Shown here: positions 1 to 8,871 of the stretch, one piece after another
Layout: each line of letters begins with the position of its first letter
Numbering within the stretch: the first letter of the stretch is position 1
Source of the DNA: Azospirillum ramasamyi
GTDB lineage: Bacteria; Pseudomonadota; Alphaproteobacteria; Azospirillales; Azospirillaceae
Assembly: GCF_003233655.1 (NCBI RefSeq)
Contig: NZ_CP029833.1
Span: 124,001-188,000, forward strand
Direction: 5' to 3'
DNA: 64,000 bases
The notes under the pieces: model-generated
What the model was told of the DNA's origin: nothing
Databases searched by the model: none
The model's input: only the letters and a program-made list of their open reading frames with translations
Position numbers and translations under genes: made by a program

Positions 1-408
1 CCGCTCCGACGGAAGAACCGACCTGAGGGCGATCCAGCGCACCGCTCTTCCGCATCGACAACCGTCCCGCGGCACCACCGCGTACTTTTGCGAAGTCCAT
101 TTTTTCCACTCTATAAAGTTTAGTGGCTATACGATGGCCATACAAAGAGTCTGACGGCTTCGCTGATAGGCGGCAGCCACGTCGATCATTTGATCGACAG
201 ATACTATAGCGTGAATGATGTGAAAACGGAACTGTGATCACTTCACTCACTTGTTTCGAATTGTCGCAACGATGAAGATGTCCCGGCCAAGGCCCGGCTG
301 CCGGAAGCCCTTGTTAAACACAGGCAAAATCGACATATCGGCCATGCTGACTCGCTTCGTCGCCATGTTTCACTGGTGTAATCTTCGATTTGGCGGTATA
401 CGCGCGCG
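1..408. other. Region upstream of rimO; no gene supported
   Basis: No coding region could be supported here. Reading from base 3 on the + strand gives a short open stretch ending in TGA at 24-26, which could be the last codons of a gene starting before the window; this cannot be confirmed. The stretch from about 90 to 240 is AT-richer than its surroundings and holds the perfect palindrome at 181-198, so it probably contains the rimO promoter. No clear -35/-10 pair could be fixed. Confidence 0.4.
181..198. promoter_or_regulatory. Perfect 18-bp palindrome upstream of rimO
   Basis: GTCGATCA-TT-TGATCGAC is a perfect inverted repeat with 8-bp arms and a 2-bp centre, in an AT-richer gap 211 bp before the rimO start codon. 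Its symmetry suits a dimeric regulator operator. No regulator can be assigned from the sequence. Confidence 0.35.
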
Positions 409-1779
409 ATGACCACATCTCCCGTTCCGAAGTCCGCATCGCCGGCCGCCGCCCAGACCATGGGCGCCCCGAAGGTCGGCATCGTCAGTCTCGGCTGCCC
501 GAAGGCGCTCGTCGATTCAGAGCGCATCCTGACGCGCCTGCGCGCGGAGGGGTACGAGATCTCCCCCAGCTACGACGGCGCGGACGTCGTGCTGGTCAAC
601 ACCTGCGGCTTCCTCGACAGCGCCAAGAAGGAGTCGCTGGACGCCATCGGCGAGGCGATCAAGGAAAACGGGCGGGTCATCGTCACCGGCTGCATGGGCG
701 TGGAATCGGACCTGATCCGGCAGATCCACCCCGACGTGCTGGCCGTCACCGGTCCCCACCAGTATGAACAGGTGGTCACCGCGGTGCACGAGGCGGTGCC
801 GCCGACGCACAACCCCTTCACCGATCTGGTGCCGCCGGAAGGGCTGCGGCTGACCCCGCGCCACTATGCCTACCTGAAGATTTCCGAAGGCTGCAACAAC
901 CGCTGCAGCTTCTGCATCATCCCCAGCCTGCGCGGCGATCTGGTCAGCCGGCCGATCCATTCGGTCCTGCGCGAGGCGGAAAAGCTGGCGGTCGCCGGCG
1001 TCAAGGAACTGCTGGTCATCTCCCAGGACACCAGCGCCTACGGCGTCGATGTGAAGTACAAGGCGGAGAAATGGTACGACCGCGAGGTCCGCACCCGCTT
1101 CTTCGACCTGTGCAACGAGCTGGCGAATTTCGACCTGTGGGTCCGCCTGCACTACGTCTACCCCTACCCGCATGTGGACGAGGTCATCCCGCTGATGGCA
1201 GAGGGCAAGATCCTTCCCTATCTCGACATCCCGTTCCAGCACGCCTCGCCCGCCGTGCTGAAGGCGATGCGCCGTCCGGCCGCCCAGGAAAAGCAGCTGG
1301 ACCGCATCCGCAAGTGGCGCGACGAGTGCCCGCATCTGGTCCTGCGCTCCACCTTCATCACCGGCTTCCCCGGCGAGACGGAGGAGGACTTCCAGTTCAT
1401 GCTGGACTGGCTGAAGGAGGCCCAGCTCGACCGCGTCGGCTGCTTCAAGTACGAGCCGGTGGAGGGCGCCACCGCCAACGACCTGCCCGGCGCCGTCCCG
1501 GAAGAGGTCAAGCAGGAGCGTTGGGAGCGCTTCATGGAGACGCAGAAGGCGATCAGCGCCGAACGGCTCCAGCAGAAGGTGGGCTGGACGCTGGGCGTGC
1601 TGATCGACGAGGTCGACGAGGATGGGGCCATCGGCCGCTCCTATGCCGACGCGCCGGAGATCGACGGCAACGTCTTCCTGAACGGCGAGACCGGCCTGAA
1701 GCCCGGCGACATGGTCGACGTCACCATCGAGCATGCCGACGAGTACGACCTGTGGGGCAGCGTCGAGCGCGACCTGTAA
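409..1779 (+). CDS. rimO: Ribosomal protein S12 methylthiotransferase RimO
   Basis: RimO is a radical-SAM enzyme that puts a methylthio group on a conserved aspartate of ribosomal protein S12. The 456-residue protein has the family layout: an N-terminal MTTase domain with the three cluster cysteines in SLGCPKALVDSE, NTCGF and TGCMG; a radical-SAM core with the CxxxCxxC motif in EGCNNRCSFCIIPS; and a C-terminal TRAM-like part (about 390-456). SLGCPK together with the SFCIIPSLRG stretch favours RimO over its relative MiaB. Length is normal for the family. The start is the first ATG of the frame after an AT-rich gap. It stands alone, ahead of a small HNH gene. Confidence 0.95.
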   Translation: MTTSPVPKSASPAAAQTMGAPKVGIVSLGCPKALVDSERILTRLRAEGYEISPSYDGADVVLVNTCGFLDSAKKESLDAIGEAIKENGRVIVTGCMGVESDLIRQIHPDVLAVTGPHQYEQVVTAVHEAVPPTHNPFTDLVPPEGLRLTPRHYAYLKISEGCNNRCSFCIIPSLRGDLVSRPIHSVLREAEKLAVAGVKELLVISQDTSAYGVDVKYKAEKWYDREVRTRFFDLCNELANFDLWVRLHYVYPYPHVDEVIPLMAEGKILPYLDIPFQHASPAVLKAMRRPAAQEKQLDRIRKWRDECPHLVLRSTFITGFPGETEEDFQFMLDWLKEAQLDRVGCFKYEPVEGATANDLPGAVPEEVKQERWERFMETQKAISAERLQQKVGWTLGVLIDEVDEDGAIGRSYADAPEIDGNVFLNGETGLKPGDMVDVTIEHADEYDLWGSVERDL

Positions 1780-1816
1780 CGCCTCGAAGCAGCAACGCTT
1801 TGAAAGAGCGAGCGCC

Positions 1817-2164
1817 ATGCCCGTCACCCCGGACGATGCCGAACTGATGGACGTCCAGCAGGGCGGGCGCTGCTTCTTCTGCGACGGGCCGGTGGGGGCG
1901 AAGGCGACCTTCGACCATCTCATCCCCCAGGCCTATGGCGGGATCGACGATCCGGCCAATGTCGTGCTGGCGCACCGCCGCTGCAACCAGCGCAAGGGCG
2001 ACCGCCTGCCGACCGACGAGGAACTCGACCGCTTCTTCGCGTTGCGGCGCTCCAGCCGGCTCGGCGTCTGGCCCCCCTTGCGTGCATTGCGCGGCGGGGA
2101 TGAAGGGGCCGGCGAGGAGGAGCGGTGGATGACGGTGGCGCAGGCGGTCGCGCGGGAACGGTAG
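1817..2164 (+). CDS. Small HNH endonuclease-fold protein
   Basis: This 115-residue protein has a compact HNH/zinc-finger fold: CFFC near residue 17, a DHLIPQ block giving the first H, then N and HRRCNQRKGD giving the remaining metal and catalytic residues. HNH proteins of this size cut DNA or serve as nicking modules; the substrate cannot be told from sequence. The frame stays open upstream to 1733, but that part overlaps rimO and reads as low-complexity shadow, so the ATG at 1817 is preferred. It follows rimO by 37 bp and could be cotranscribed. No phage genes or methylase are nearby, so a restriction role is not supported. Confidence 0.75.
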   Translation: MPVTPDDAELMDVQQGGRCFFCDGPVGAKATFDHLIPQAYGGIDDPANVVLAHRRCNQRKGDRLPTDEELDRFFALRRSSRLGVWPPLRALRGGDEGAGEEERWMTVAQAVARER

Positions 2165-2234
2165 GGCGCCCGAAACCATCGGCGCCCGATCCGGTTGATG
2201 GGAGGACACCTTATATAATGGGAGACTTCTTCCG

Positions 2235-2402
2235 ATGACCGGTTCGCAGAACAAGCAGCCCCACACCGAAGAGACCATCCGCCACACCGAGGGCGAGCAG
2301 AACACCGGCAACCACAAGAAGCCGGATGCTCCCGACGCCAAGGGCGCCGACCGCTTCGGCGGCACCCGCGCCGGCGCGGAGAATGTCGAGCCCGGGAAGT
2401 AG
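2235..2402 (+). CDS. Small hydrophilic protein, 55 residues
   Basis: A 55-codon frame (ATG 2235, TAG 2400-2402) encodes a very polar protein starting MTGSQNKQPHTEETIRHTEG and ending in ENVEPGK. It is rich in Gly, Glu, Asn, Lys and His and has no hydrophobic core, so it is probably disordered. GGGAG lies at 2219-2224, about 10 bp before the ATG, and a TATAAT hexamer lies at 2214-2219. Codon use is strongly G/C-biased at third positions like its neighbours. Short disordered proteins of this kind are common in Azospirillum-like genomes; no function can be given. Confidence 0.6.
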   Translation: MTGSQNKQPHTEETIRHTEGEQNTGNHKKPDAPDAKGADRFGGTRAGAENVEPGK

Positions 2403-2531
2403 CCGGCGGAAATAGGGCCTTTTCGGGCTGGCATCCCATGCCCGGCCTGTGCGAGACCTGTGCAAGTTCCGGGGGACGGCGCCCACGGGCTTCTGCCCGG
2501 GCGGCCTCCCCCACCTCGCACCCGTGACCCG

Positions 2532-2783
2532 ATGGCCCCTTCGATCTTCAAACGCTACAAGATCCACTTCACCCGGCCGCTGCCCGGACTGCGCCCCGGC
2601 CGGCCGGAACGGGACGCCATGGTGGAGCGCGTGCGGCGGCTGGCCAGCGAGAACGGCATGGCCGGCGACCTGCACGCCATCGCCCCCAATGCCGGCTTCG
2701 GCATCCTGGAGGTCCGCTGCACCGAACGGCTGGCCCGCCGCCTGTCCGACCTGTCGGAAATCGAAACCGTCCAGGAAGCCTGA
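2532..2783 (+). CDS. Hypothetical protein, 83 residues
   Basis: The 83-residue product starts MAPSIFKRYKIHFTRPLPGL and reads like a small alpha/beta protein: a basic N-terminus, a helix around residues 28-42 and a terminal segment on the pattern ILEVRCTERLARRLSDLSEI. No signal peptide or membrane segment is seen. The frame is open upstream to 2460, but ATG 2532 gives the more natural N-terminus. It resembles small conserved alphaproteobacterial proteins of unknown function; the family was not recognised. Confidence 0.6.
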   Translation: MAPSIFKRYKIHFTRPLPGLRPGRPERDAMVERVRRLASENGMAGDLHAIAPNAGFGILEVRCTERLARRLSDLSEIETVQEA

Positions 2784-2919
2784 GCGCCGGTTCACTGAGC
2801 GCCGGTTCAACGCGAAGGTGTTATGCGGCTGGCCGCGACGCCCCGCCGCCCTAGGTCAGGCCCGACCGGTCCCGATGCGCGGGCCGGAACCACCATGACC
2901 TGAGAGGGGAGAAACCGAC

Positions 2920-3345
2920 ATGGCGATGCGGCAATCGGACGCCGAATGGCGCGGCGACCTGAAATCGGGCAGCGGCACGATGCGGCTGGGCAGCGGCGCC
3001 TTTGAAGGCAACTATTCCTTCCCGTCGCGCTTCGAGAACGGACAGGGCACCAATCCGGAGGAGCTGATCGCGGCGGCACATGCCGGCTGCTTCTCCATGG
3101 CGCTGTCCGCCGGACTCGCCCAGGCCGGCCACACCCCCACCCGCGTCCACACCACCGCCAAGGTCCATCTGGAAAAGGCCGGCGCCGGCTTCGCCATCAG
3201 CCGGATCGAGCTGGAGTGCGAGGCGGAGATCCCCGGCATCGACGACGCCGCCTTCCAGGAACAGGCGGCCGGCGCCAAGGCTAACTGCCCGGTATCGAAG
3301 GCGCTCGCCGGCACCCAGATCAGCCTGACCGCCAAGCTGGTCTGA
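2920..3345 (+). CDS. osmC: OsmC-family organic hydroperoxide reductase
   Basis: OsmC/Ohr proteins reduce organic hydroperoxides with two cysteines and give stress resistance. Both are present in this 141-residue protein: one in AAHAGCFSMALS (about residue 57) and one in KANCPVSKALAG (about residue 124). The N-terminal GSGTMRLGS and PSRFENGQGTNPEELIAAA blocks match the OsmC rather than the Ohr subgroup. A good ribosome site (GAGAGGGGAG) lies just upstream of the ATG. The gene stands alone and is followed by a perfect hairpin at 3362-3388. Confidence 0.92.
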   Translation: MAMRQSDAEWRGDLKSGSGTMRLGSGAFEGNYSFPSRFENGQGTNPEELIAAAHAGCFSMALSAGLAQAGHTPTRVHTTAKVHLEKAGAGFAISRIELECEAEIPGIDDAAFQEQAAGAKANCPVSKALAGTQISLTAKLV

Positions 3346-3361
3346 CGCCGCCTTTCGACCC

Positions 3362-3388
3362 TGCGCCGCCCAATTTTCGGGCGGCGCA
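3362..3388 (+). terminator. Hairpin downstream of osmC
   Basis: TGCGCCGCCC and GGGCGGCGCA form a perfect 10-bp stem around the 7-nt loop AATTTTC, 17 bp after the osmC stop codon. There is no U-run after it, as is common in GC-rich genomes. Confidence 0.65.
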
Positions 3389-3583
3389 TCCGCCCCTTGG
3401 CGTGCCGTCCGCGATGATGAACCGTCCTGGCCGGGATGAACCCGCCGGAACGGCAAGGGATCGGCCGCGCCGCCGATCGGCCGAAGGGCAGATTGACCCG
3501 ACGGCTTCCACCCACCCATAGTGCCGCGTTCCGCGCGCGGAAGCTCCCGCCTTCCGTCCGCCGTATCAAACGAACGACGGACA

Positions 3584-4795
3584 ATGTTTGCCGCAGCCAC
3601 CCGCCTTCTCAAGCCAGCACTTCTTCTGCTTGCGCTCGCCTGGGCTGCGCCGGCGCTTGCGGCCGATGCCGACAGGCCGGCGACCAAGCCCGAACCCGTG
3701 ATCCTGGCGCTGGACGGCGAATTCGGGCTTACCAACAGCACCTCGGCCGAAGCCATTGAGCGCGGCATCCTGACCGCCATCGACGACATCAACCGCCAGG
3801 GCGGCGTGCTGGGCGGGCGGCCGCTGACGCTGATCACGCGCGAACACCGGTCGATCTCCGCCCGCGGCATCAAGAACATCCGGGAACTCGCCACCATCCC
3901 CGAGCTGGTCGCGGTGTTCGGCGGCCGGTACAGCCCGGTGGTGATCGAGGAACTGCCGATCCTGCAGCAGACCCGCACCCTGTTCCTGGCGCCCTGGTCG
4001 TCGGCGGACGGCATCATCGACAACGGGATGAAGCCCAACTACATCTTCCGCCTGTCCTTGCGCGACGGGCTGGCCATGCCCTTCCTGCTGACGCGCGCCG
4101 CCGACCGCGGGCTGACCCGCATCGGCCTGCTGCTGACCAATACCGCCTGGGGACGCTCCAACCTGGAGGCGGCGAACCGGCATCTCGCCGGGCGCGACAG
4201 CCCCCGCATCGTCGCCACGGCCTGGTACAACTGGCGCGACCGCTCGCTGATCGAAAAATACGAGGAGCTGGAGGCCGCCGGCGCCCAGGCCATCCTGCTG
4301 GTCGCCAACGACGACGAGGCCGCCGTTCTGGTGCGCGAGGTGGCGGCCCTGCCGACCGGCCGGCGGCTGCCGATCCTCAGCCATTGGGGCGTCACCGGCG
4401 GCGATTTCGTGGGACAGGCCGGTCCGGCGCTGCAGAACGTCGACTTCACCGTGATCCAGACGGTCAGCCCCTTCCTCATCCCGCCCGAACGCCTGGCTCC
4501 GGTCCTGGAGACCGCCGGACGCCTGTTCGGCATCCACCGGCCGGAAGACATCGTGTCGCCGGTCGGCTTCCTGCACGCCTACGACCTGACCCGCATCCTG
4601 GCGCTGGCGATCGACCGCGCCGGCACCACCGACCGGGCCGCCGTGCGCGACGCGCTGGAGCAGGTCGGTCCCTACCGCGGGGTGATCCGCGATTTCGAGC
4701 GCCCCTTCGCTCCCGGCCGGCACGAGGCGCTGGGACCGCAAGACCTGCTGATGGCGCGTTTCCGCGCCGACGGCGTGCTGGTTCCGGTGGAATGA
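3584..4795 (+). CDS. Periplasmic ligand-binding protein (branched-chain amino acid type)
   Basis: This is a type-I periplasmic binding protein of the LivJ/amide-binding group, about 403 residues. The start at ATG 3584 gives a clean signal peptide (basic start, hydrophobic LLLLALAWAAPALA, cleavage before ADADR); the frame runs upstream to 3521 but that would bury the signal. The mature protein begins with the family pattern of a beta strand then an N-terminal ligand loop (DGEFGLTNSTSAEAIERGI), with a later GGRYSPVVIEE block. No permease or ATPase gene follows. Its stop overlaps the start of a hybrid histidine kinase (ATGA), suggesting it presents a ligand to that kinase instead of serving transport. 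The ligand is unknown. Confidence 0.85.
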   Translation: MFAAATRLLKPALLLLALAWAAPALAADADRPATKPEPVILALDGEFGLTNSTSAEAIERGILTAIDDINRQGGVLGGRPLTLITREHRSISARGIKNIRELATIPELVAVFGGRYSPVVIEELPILQQTRTLFLAPWSSADGIIDNGMKPNYIFRLSLRDGLAMPFLLTRAADRGLTRIGLLLTNTAWGRSNLEAANRHLAGRDSPRIVATAWYNWRDRSLIEKYEELEAAGAQAILLVANDDEAAVLVREVAALPTGRRLPILSHWGVTGGDFVGQAGPALQNVDFTVIQTVSPFLIPPERLAPVLETAGRLFGIHRPEDIVSPVGFLHAYDLTRILALAIDRAGTTDRAAVRDALEQVGPYRGVIRDFERPFAPGRHEALGPQDLLMARFRADGVLVPVE

Positions 4796-7197
4796 GCGCG
4801 CCGATGAGCGGACCCGATCCCTTCCGCCCCCCCAACGCCATCCCGCCAAGCGCGGCCCCCAGCGTGACGCAGCGGATGCTGACCTCCGGCCGGCTGGCCC
4901 GCCGCTTCGCGCTGGTGTCGCTGATGCTTGGCGTGCTGATCGCCATCCTGATCGGCGCCAGCCTCTATGTCGTGTCGAGCCGCCATCTGGCGGGCCAGCA
5001 TCTCGCCAATGTGGAAGCGAACGCCAACCTCGCCGCCCGCCAGACGGAAGGGCTGCTCAACACGCTGGCCACCACCGTGCGCGATCTGGCCGACAACAGC
5101 GTGCTTGCCACCGCGCTGGTCGATTCCGCGGGCAAGGAAACCTATCTGGTCCCCTTCCTGGGCAGCTTCAATCACATCGCCAGCGTGCCGGTGGCGATCG
5201 TCTTCACCGATTTCGAAGGGGATCCGATCGCCGACAACGGGCTCCAGTCCGCCACGCTGTCCATCGAGCCCGCCGACATGGCCTGGCTGCGCGCGGCCAT
5301 CGCCGCCGGAAAGCCGGCCGCCACCGTGGTCCATCAGAACGGCACCCATTACCTGCTGGCGGCGGAGATGCTGATCTATTCCCGCACCAGCTCGCCGGAA
5401 GGGGCGCTGCTCTACAAGGTTCTGCTCGACTCCCTGGTGCTGCATCCGAAAGCGGAACTGCGGCACACGGGGGACGAACCGCAGCCGCTGGCCCCTGACA
5501 GGATTGCAGTGACGGTCCCGCTCACCGTGTCGGATCGGCTGTCGGCCCTCGGCATTTATCTCCGGCTGGAGGCGCCGGCCACGCCGACCACCGCCCTGCT
5601 GTCCTGGATGCTGCCCACCTACGGGATGGTCGCCCTCGCCGCCCTGCTGGCGATCTACATCGGCAGCCGCGCCGTCGGCAGCCACATGACCCGGTCCCTG
5701 CGCGAACTGGAACGGCTGGCCGGCTCGATCGCCACCGACGGCTTCACCGGCCAGCGCGCCAGGGTGCGCGGCAACGACGAGGTGTCTGCGCTGGCCCGCG
5801 GCTTCAATGCCATGCTGGACCATATCGCGGCGATCCAGCGCGAGCGCGAGATGCGCGCGGCGGAGGAGATCACCATCCAGCGCACGCTGGCCAAACGGGC
5901 CGAACAGGCGCGCGCCGAGGCGGAAAGCGCCCGCAACGAGGCGGAACGCTCACGCCAGGAGGCGGTGATGGCGCTGATGGCGGCGGAGCGCGCCAACGCC
6001 GCCAAGACCCATTTCCTGGCCGCCGCCAGCCACGACCTGCGCCAGCCGGTGCAGTCGCTGGTCCTGCTGACCTCGGCGCTGGCGATGCGGCTGGGCGACC
6101 ATCCCGCCTCGACGCTGGTCGGCAGCCTGGAGGCGTCGATGGATGCGCTGTGCCGGCTGCTCGACGCCATCCTGGACATCTCAAAGCTGGATGCCGGCAC
6201 CGTCTCCCCCAGCGTGCAGGCGGTGTCGCTCGGCGCCATCTTCGCGCGGCTGGAGGAGGAATACCGGCTCCGCGCCGCGGAGAAGGGCGTCGCCTTCCGC
6301 AGCGTCCCCACCGACGTGACGCTGAACGCCGACCCTGCCCTGCTGGAGCGGATCATCCGCAATCTGGTGGAGAACGCGCTGCGCTACACCGACCGTGGCC
6401 GCATCCTGCTGGGTTGCCGCCGCGGCTCCGGGGTTTTGCGGATCCAGATCTTCGACACCGGCATCGGCATCCAGCCGGAGCATCTGGAACGCATCTTCCA
6501 CGAGTTCTACCAGGTCTCCAACCCCGCCCGCGACCGCGGCAAGGGGCTGGGACTGGGACTCGCCATCGTCGAGCGGCTGGCGCGGCTGCTGGGGTACCGG
6601 GTGCATGTCGCGTCCCGGCCCAACCGCGGCTCCTGCTTCACGTTGGAGATCCCGATGCCGGCCCTGGCCGCGCCGGCCATCGCCCCTGCGGCGGCGGCGG
6701 CGGAGCAGGCCCCGCAACCGGGGCGCGGCATCGCGCTGGTGATCGACGACGACCCGCTGGTGCGCGAGGGATTGACCCTGCTGATCGAGGATCTCGGCTG
6801 GCGGGCCATCGCGGCGGACAGCGCCGGCCATGCGCTCCACCTGCTGCGGATGCAGCCGCGCCCGCCCGATCTGGTGATCGCCGATTTCCGGCTGGAGGCG
6901 GGAGCCACCGGGCTGCAGGCGATCCATGCGGTGGAGGCCGCGCTGACGGAACAGGGGCACGCGGCGCCTCTCAGCGTCGTGCTGACCGGCGACACCGCGC
7001 CCGAACGCATCGTCGATGCCGAGGCCAGCGGCTACCGCATCCTGCACAAGCCCATCGCCGCCAAGGAGGTGGCGCGGTTGCTGAGCGACGCGCTGCTGGG
7101 CGGACCGGACCGCAACCCCGGCTCCTCCCATGGCCCCTCCGCGGACCCCGCAACCGGGAGCGCCGGCCGCAGCGATTCGGCCTTCATGGAAGGCTGA
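4792..7197 (+). CDS. Membrane hybrid histidine kinase with C-terminal receiver
   Basis: The 801-residue protein has a first membrane segment at about 38-60, a periplasmic sensor region (about 60-265), a second membrane segment (about 267-296), HAMP (about 297-350), a coiled coil rich in Ala/Glu/Arg (about 360-405), a HisKA domain with H-box SHDLRQPVQSL (phospho-acceptor His about 414), a HATPase with G boxes DTGIGI and GKGLGLGL, and a receiver with IDDDP and phospho-acceptor Asp about 698 in VIADFRLE. The DLRQP H-box is typical of NahK/ErcS-like hybrid kinases. Start ATG 4792 overlaps the stop of the binding protein gene. No HPt or output regulator gene is adjacent, so its partner lies elsewhere. 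Confidence 0.9.
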   Translation: MSAPMSGPDPFRPPNAIPPSAAPSVTQRMLTSGRLARRFALVSLMLGVLIAILIGASLYVVSSRHLAGQHLANVEANANLAARQTEGLLNTLATTVRDLADNSVLATALVDSAGKETYLVPFLGSFNHIASVPVAIVFTDFEGDPIADNGLQSATLSIEPADMAWLRAAIAAGKPAATVVHQNGTHYLLAAEMLIYSRTSSPEGALLYKVLLDSLVLHPKAELRHTGDEPQPLAPDRIAVTVPLTVSDRLSALGIYLRLEAPATPTTALLSWMLPTYGMVALAALLAIYIGSRAVGSHMTRSLRELERLAGSIATDGFTGQRARVRGNDEVSALARGFNAMLDHIAAIQREREMRAAEEITIQRTLAKRAEQARAEAESARNEAERSRQEAVMALMAAERANAAKTHFLAAASHDLRQPVQSLVLLTSALAMRLGDHPASTLVGSLEASMDALCRLLDAILDISKLDAGTVSPSVQAVSLGAIFARLEEEYRLRAAEKGVAFRSVPTDVTLNADPALLERIIRNLVENALRYTDRGRILLGCRRGSGVLRIQIFDTGIGIQPEHLERIFHEFYQVSNPARDRGKGLGLGLAIVERLARLLGYRVHVASRPNRGSCFTLEIPMPALAAPAIAPAAAAAEQAPQPGRGIALVIDDDPLVREGLTLLIEDLGWRAIAADSAGHALHLLRMQPRPPDLVIADFRLEAGATGLQAIHAVEAALTEQGHAAPLSVVLTGDTAPERIVDAEASGYRILHKPIAAKEVARLLSDALLGGPDRNPGSSHGPSADPATGSAGRSDSAFMEG

Positions 7198-7232
7198 GTC
7201 GCGGCAGCCGGCCGCTTCCTGCCGTCGGCACG

Positions 7233-7475
7233 CTACCCGCTCTGGAACTGCCCGGCGGCATAGACCTGGAGAGCGAGCCGCTCTATGGCGCGCACCGCCA
7301 TCTCCTGGCGGCCTGCCGGGTCTCGTGTCTCCTGCCGCAGATGGGCCGCCGCGGCGTCTTCCAGTGCGCCCCGCGCCTCGTCGGGCGTGAGGAGGCCCTT
7401 TTCAACCATTGCAATCACCAGCGATTCACAAATCGAGAGAGCGGCCATGCCCGCCGCCTCTTCCTCCGCCGTCAT
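7233..7475 (-). CDS. Small conserved-type hypothetical protein, 80 residues
   Basis: The 80-residue product starts MTAEEEAAGMAALSICESLV and continues with a helical stretch ending MVEKGLLTPDEARGALEDA. The alternating helix-turn pattern and the 'GLLTPDEARGALEDA' segment recall small alphaproteobacterial proteins of unknown function. The ATG at 7475 is chosen; a GTG lies one codon upstream at 7478, after a GGGGGG stretch. It converges with the histidine kinase gene, 35 bp apart. No function can be given. Confidence 0.6.
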   Translation of the reverse strand: MTAEEEAAGMAALSICESLVIAMVEKGLLTPDEARGALEDAAAAHLRQETRDPAGRQEMAVRAIERLALQVYAAGQFQSG

Positions 7476-7732
7476 CACGCCCCCCGTCCGGTTGTTCCCT
7501 GCACCGCCCTCCGGTGCCGGTGCTGCCTGTCCGACATCGCAAAAGGCATAGGAACAACAGCAGGGTCAGGAGTGCGTCACAACACATTCGAGAAAAATAT
7601 CCGGCCAATTAACCTATGCTGTATCCCCATTTACCGAAAGCCTTAAACCTTCGACACAATGGGGAACATGTTGATCTGCGCTTCCGTTTATTAAGGTGCC
7701 AATAATAGGACAAAGAAGGCAAAGAGACGACC

Positions 7733-8560
7733 ATGCCTCGCGCCCAGGCGAGCCGCACCCTCGACCCCACTCCATTGTGGCTCAAATTGAGCAGCTACCT
7801 CGTTCTGTCGGATGAGGAGAAATTACACCTTTCCGATCTGGAAAGGACGGTCGTGCGAGAGCCACCCCGGACCGATCTTCTCCAACAGGGCGAGATTTTC
7901 CGGGATGTCCGCATCATGCGCGACGGCTGGGCGATCCGTCACAAAGCCTTGCCGGACGGGCGGCGGCAGGTGGTGAACTTCGTCCTCCCCGGCGATATCA
8001 TCGGCATGTATTGCACGTTGTTCGAAGCCGCCGACCACAGCGTCACCACCCTGACCGCGGTGGAGGTGGCGAGCTTTCCGCCGGAACGGATCGGCGAGCT
8101 TTTCCGCTCCTTCCCGCGGCTTGCCGCCGCCCTCGCCTGGTCCGGCGCGCGGGAGGAGGCCATCGTCGCCGAACGCCTGCTCAGCCTGGGCCGGCGCACC
8201 GCGCTGGAGCGCACCGCCCACTTGATCGTGGAGCTTCTGCGCCGGCTCAGCATCGTCAACATGGCGACCGACGGTCATTTCGTGCTGCCGGTGACGCAGG
8301 AAATTCTGGCCGATGCGCTGGGGCTGAGCATCGTCCACATCAACCGCACCCTCCGCCGCCTGCGCGACAGCGGCCTGATCGAGTTGAACGGCCAGCGCAT
8401 CACCGTCAACGATGTGCGCCAGCTCGCCTCCGTCGGCCAGTTCGACGAGCTGTATCTCCACCTGATCCGCGCTCCCCGCCGCCTGGAGCGCACCTTCTCC
8501 GGCGTCCAACATCACGACAACGGCGCCCGCCCGGACGACGAAGGCCGCCCGAAGGCGTAA
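7733..8560 (+). CDS. Crp/Fnr-family transcription regulator
   Basis: The 275-residue protein has a cyclic-nucleotide-binding beta-roll (about 50-140, with the GD and P turns in VLPGDIIGMY), a dimerisation helix (about 150-185) and a Crp-type winged helix-turn-helix (about 190-240: LPVTQEILADALGLSIVHIN followed by RTLRRLRDSGLI). It has a single cysteine (MYCT), so it cannot hold an FNR-type 4Fe-4S cluster. The recognition helix reads S-I-V-H-I-N-R instead of the FNR/FixK pattern E-x-x-S-R, so its DNA target may differ from TTGAT-N4-ATCAA. It lies directly upstream of the paa operon, with a hairpin and 378 bp between, and could control it; this is inference from position. Confidence 0.85.
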   Translation: MPRAQASRTLDPTPLWLKLSSYLVLSDEEKLHLSDLERTVVREPPRTDLLQQGEIFRDVRIMRDGWAIRHKALPDGRRQVVNFVLPGDIIGMYCTLFEAADHSVTTLTAVEVASFPPERIGELFRSFPRLAAALAWSGAREEAIVAERLLSLGRRTALERTAHLIVELLRRLSIVNMATDGHFVLPVTQEILADALGLSIVHINRTLRRLRDSGLIELNGQRITVNDVRQLASVGQFDELYLHLIRAPRRLERTFSGVQHHDNGARPDDEGRPKA

Positions 8561-8604
8561 GCTCACTCCGGGTTGGCGACGGCCCGGCGGCAGATCCCCC
8601 CTCA

Positions 8605-8632
8605 CCCGGTGGGAGAGGGGATAGTCCCACCG
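8605..8632 (+). terminator. Hairpin after the Crp/Fnr gene
   Basis: CCGGTGGGA and TCCCACCGG form a perfect 9-bp stem around a 10-nt loop, about 45 bp after the stop codon. An overlapping alternative stem pairs CCCCTC (8597-8602) with GAGGGG (8614-8619), so the two hairpins exclude each other. It probably ends the Crp/Fnr transcript. The rest of 8561-8938 holds no gene. Confidence 0.5.
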
Positions 8633-8871
8633 GCATGGTCGGTTACGCCCGAGGCGGCGCCCCTCCCCCTTCAGCCCGCCTCTTCCGCATCGCACAAATT
8701 CCGGGAATATGCACCGCCTCTGTATCGGCGGGCGCCTCCATGCGCCATTTTCCAGCAGCACGCCACCCAAGCCGATCCTTCGGTCATTACCCTAATTATT
8801 TGATAACATTATATCTTTACCATTCCCTCCGCCCCACCCCTAAAGCGACACACAATTCCGCTTTACAGGCC

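Noticed and set aside
517..1923. 468-codon open frame on the - strand across rimO
   Set aside because: It mirrors rimO, whose protein shows all family motifs. The antisense product is a Gly/Gln/Val/His-rich shadow typical of GC-rich genes.
2214..2219. TATAAT hexamer as a promoter for the 55-residue gene
   Set aside because: The nearest TTGATG lies only 13 bp upstream, too short for a sigma70 spacer, so it is not listed as a promoter.
4384..4791. Upstream part of the hybrid kinase frame
   Set aside because: Open but overlaps the binding protein gene and reads as Arg/Gly shadow; ATG 4792 with the ATGA overlap is the natural start.
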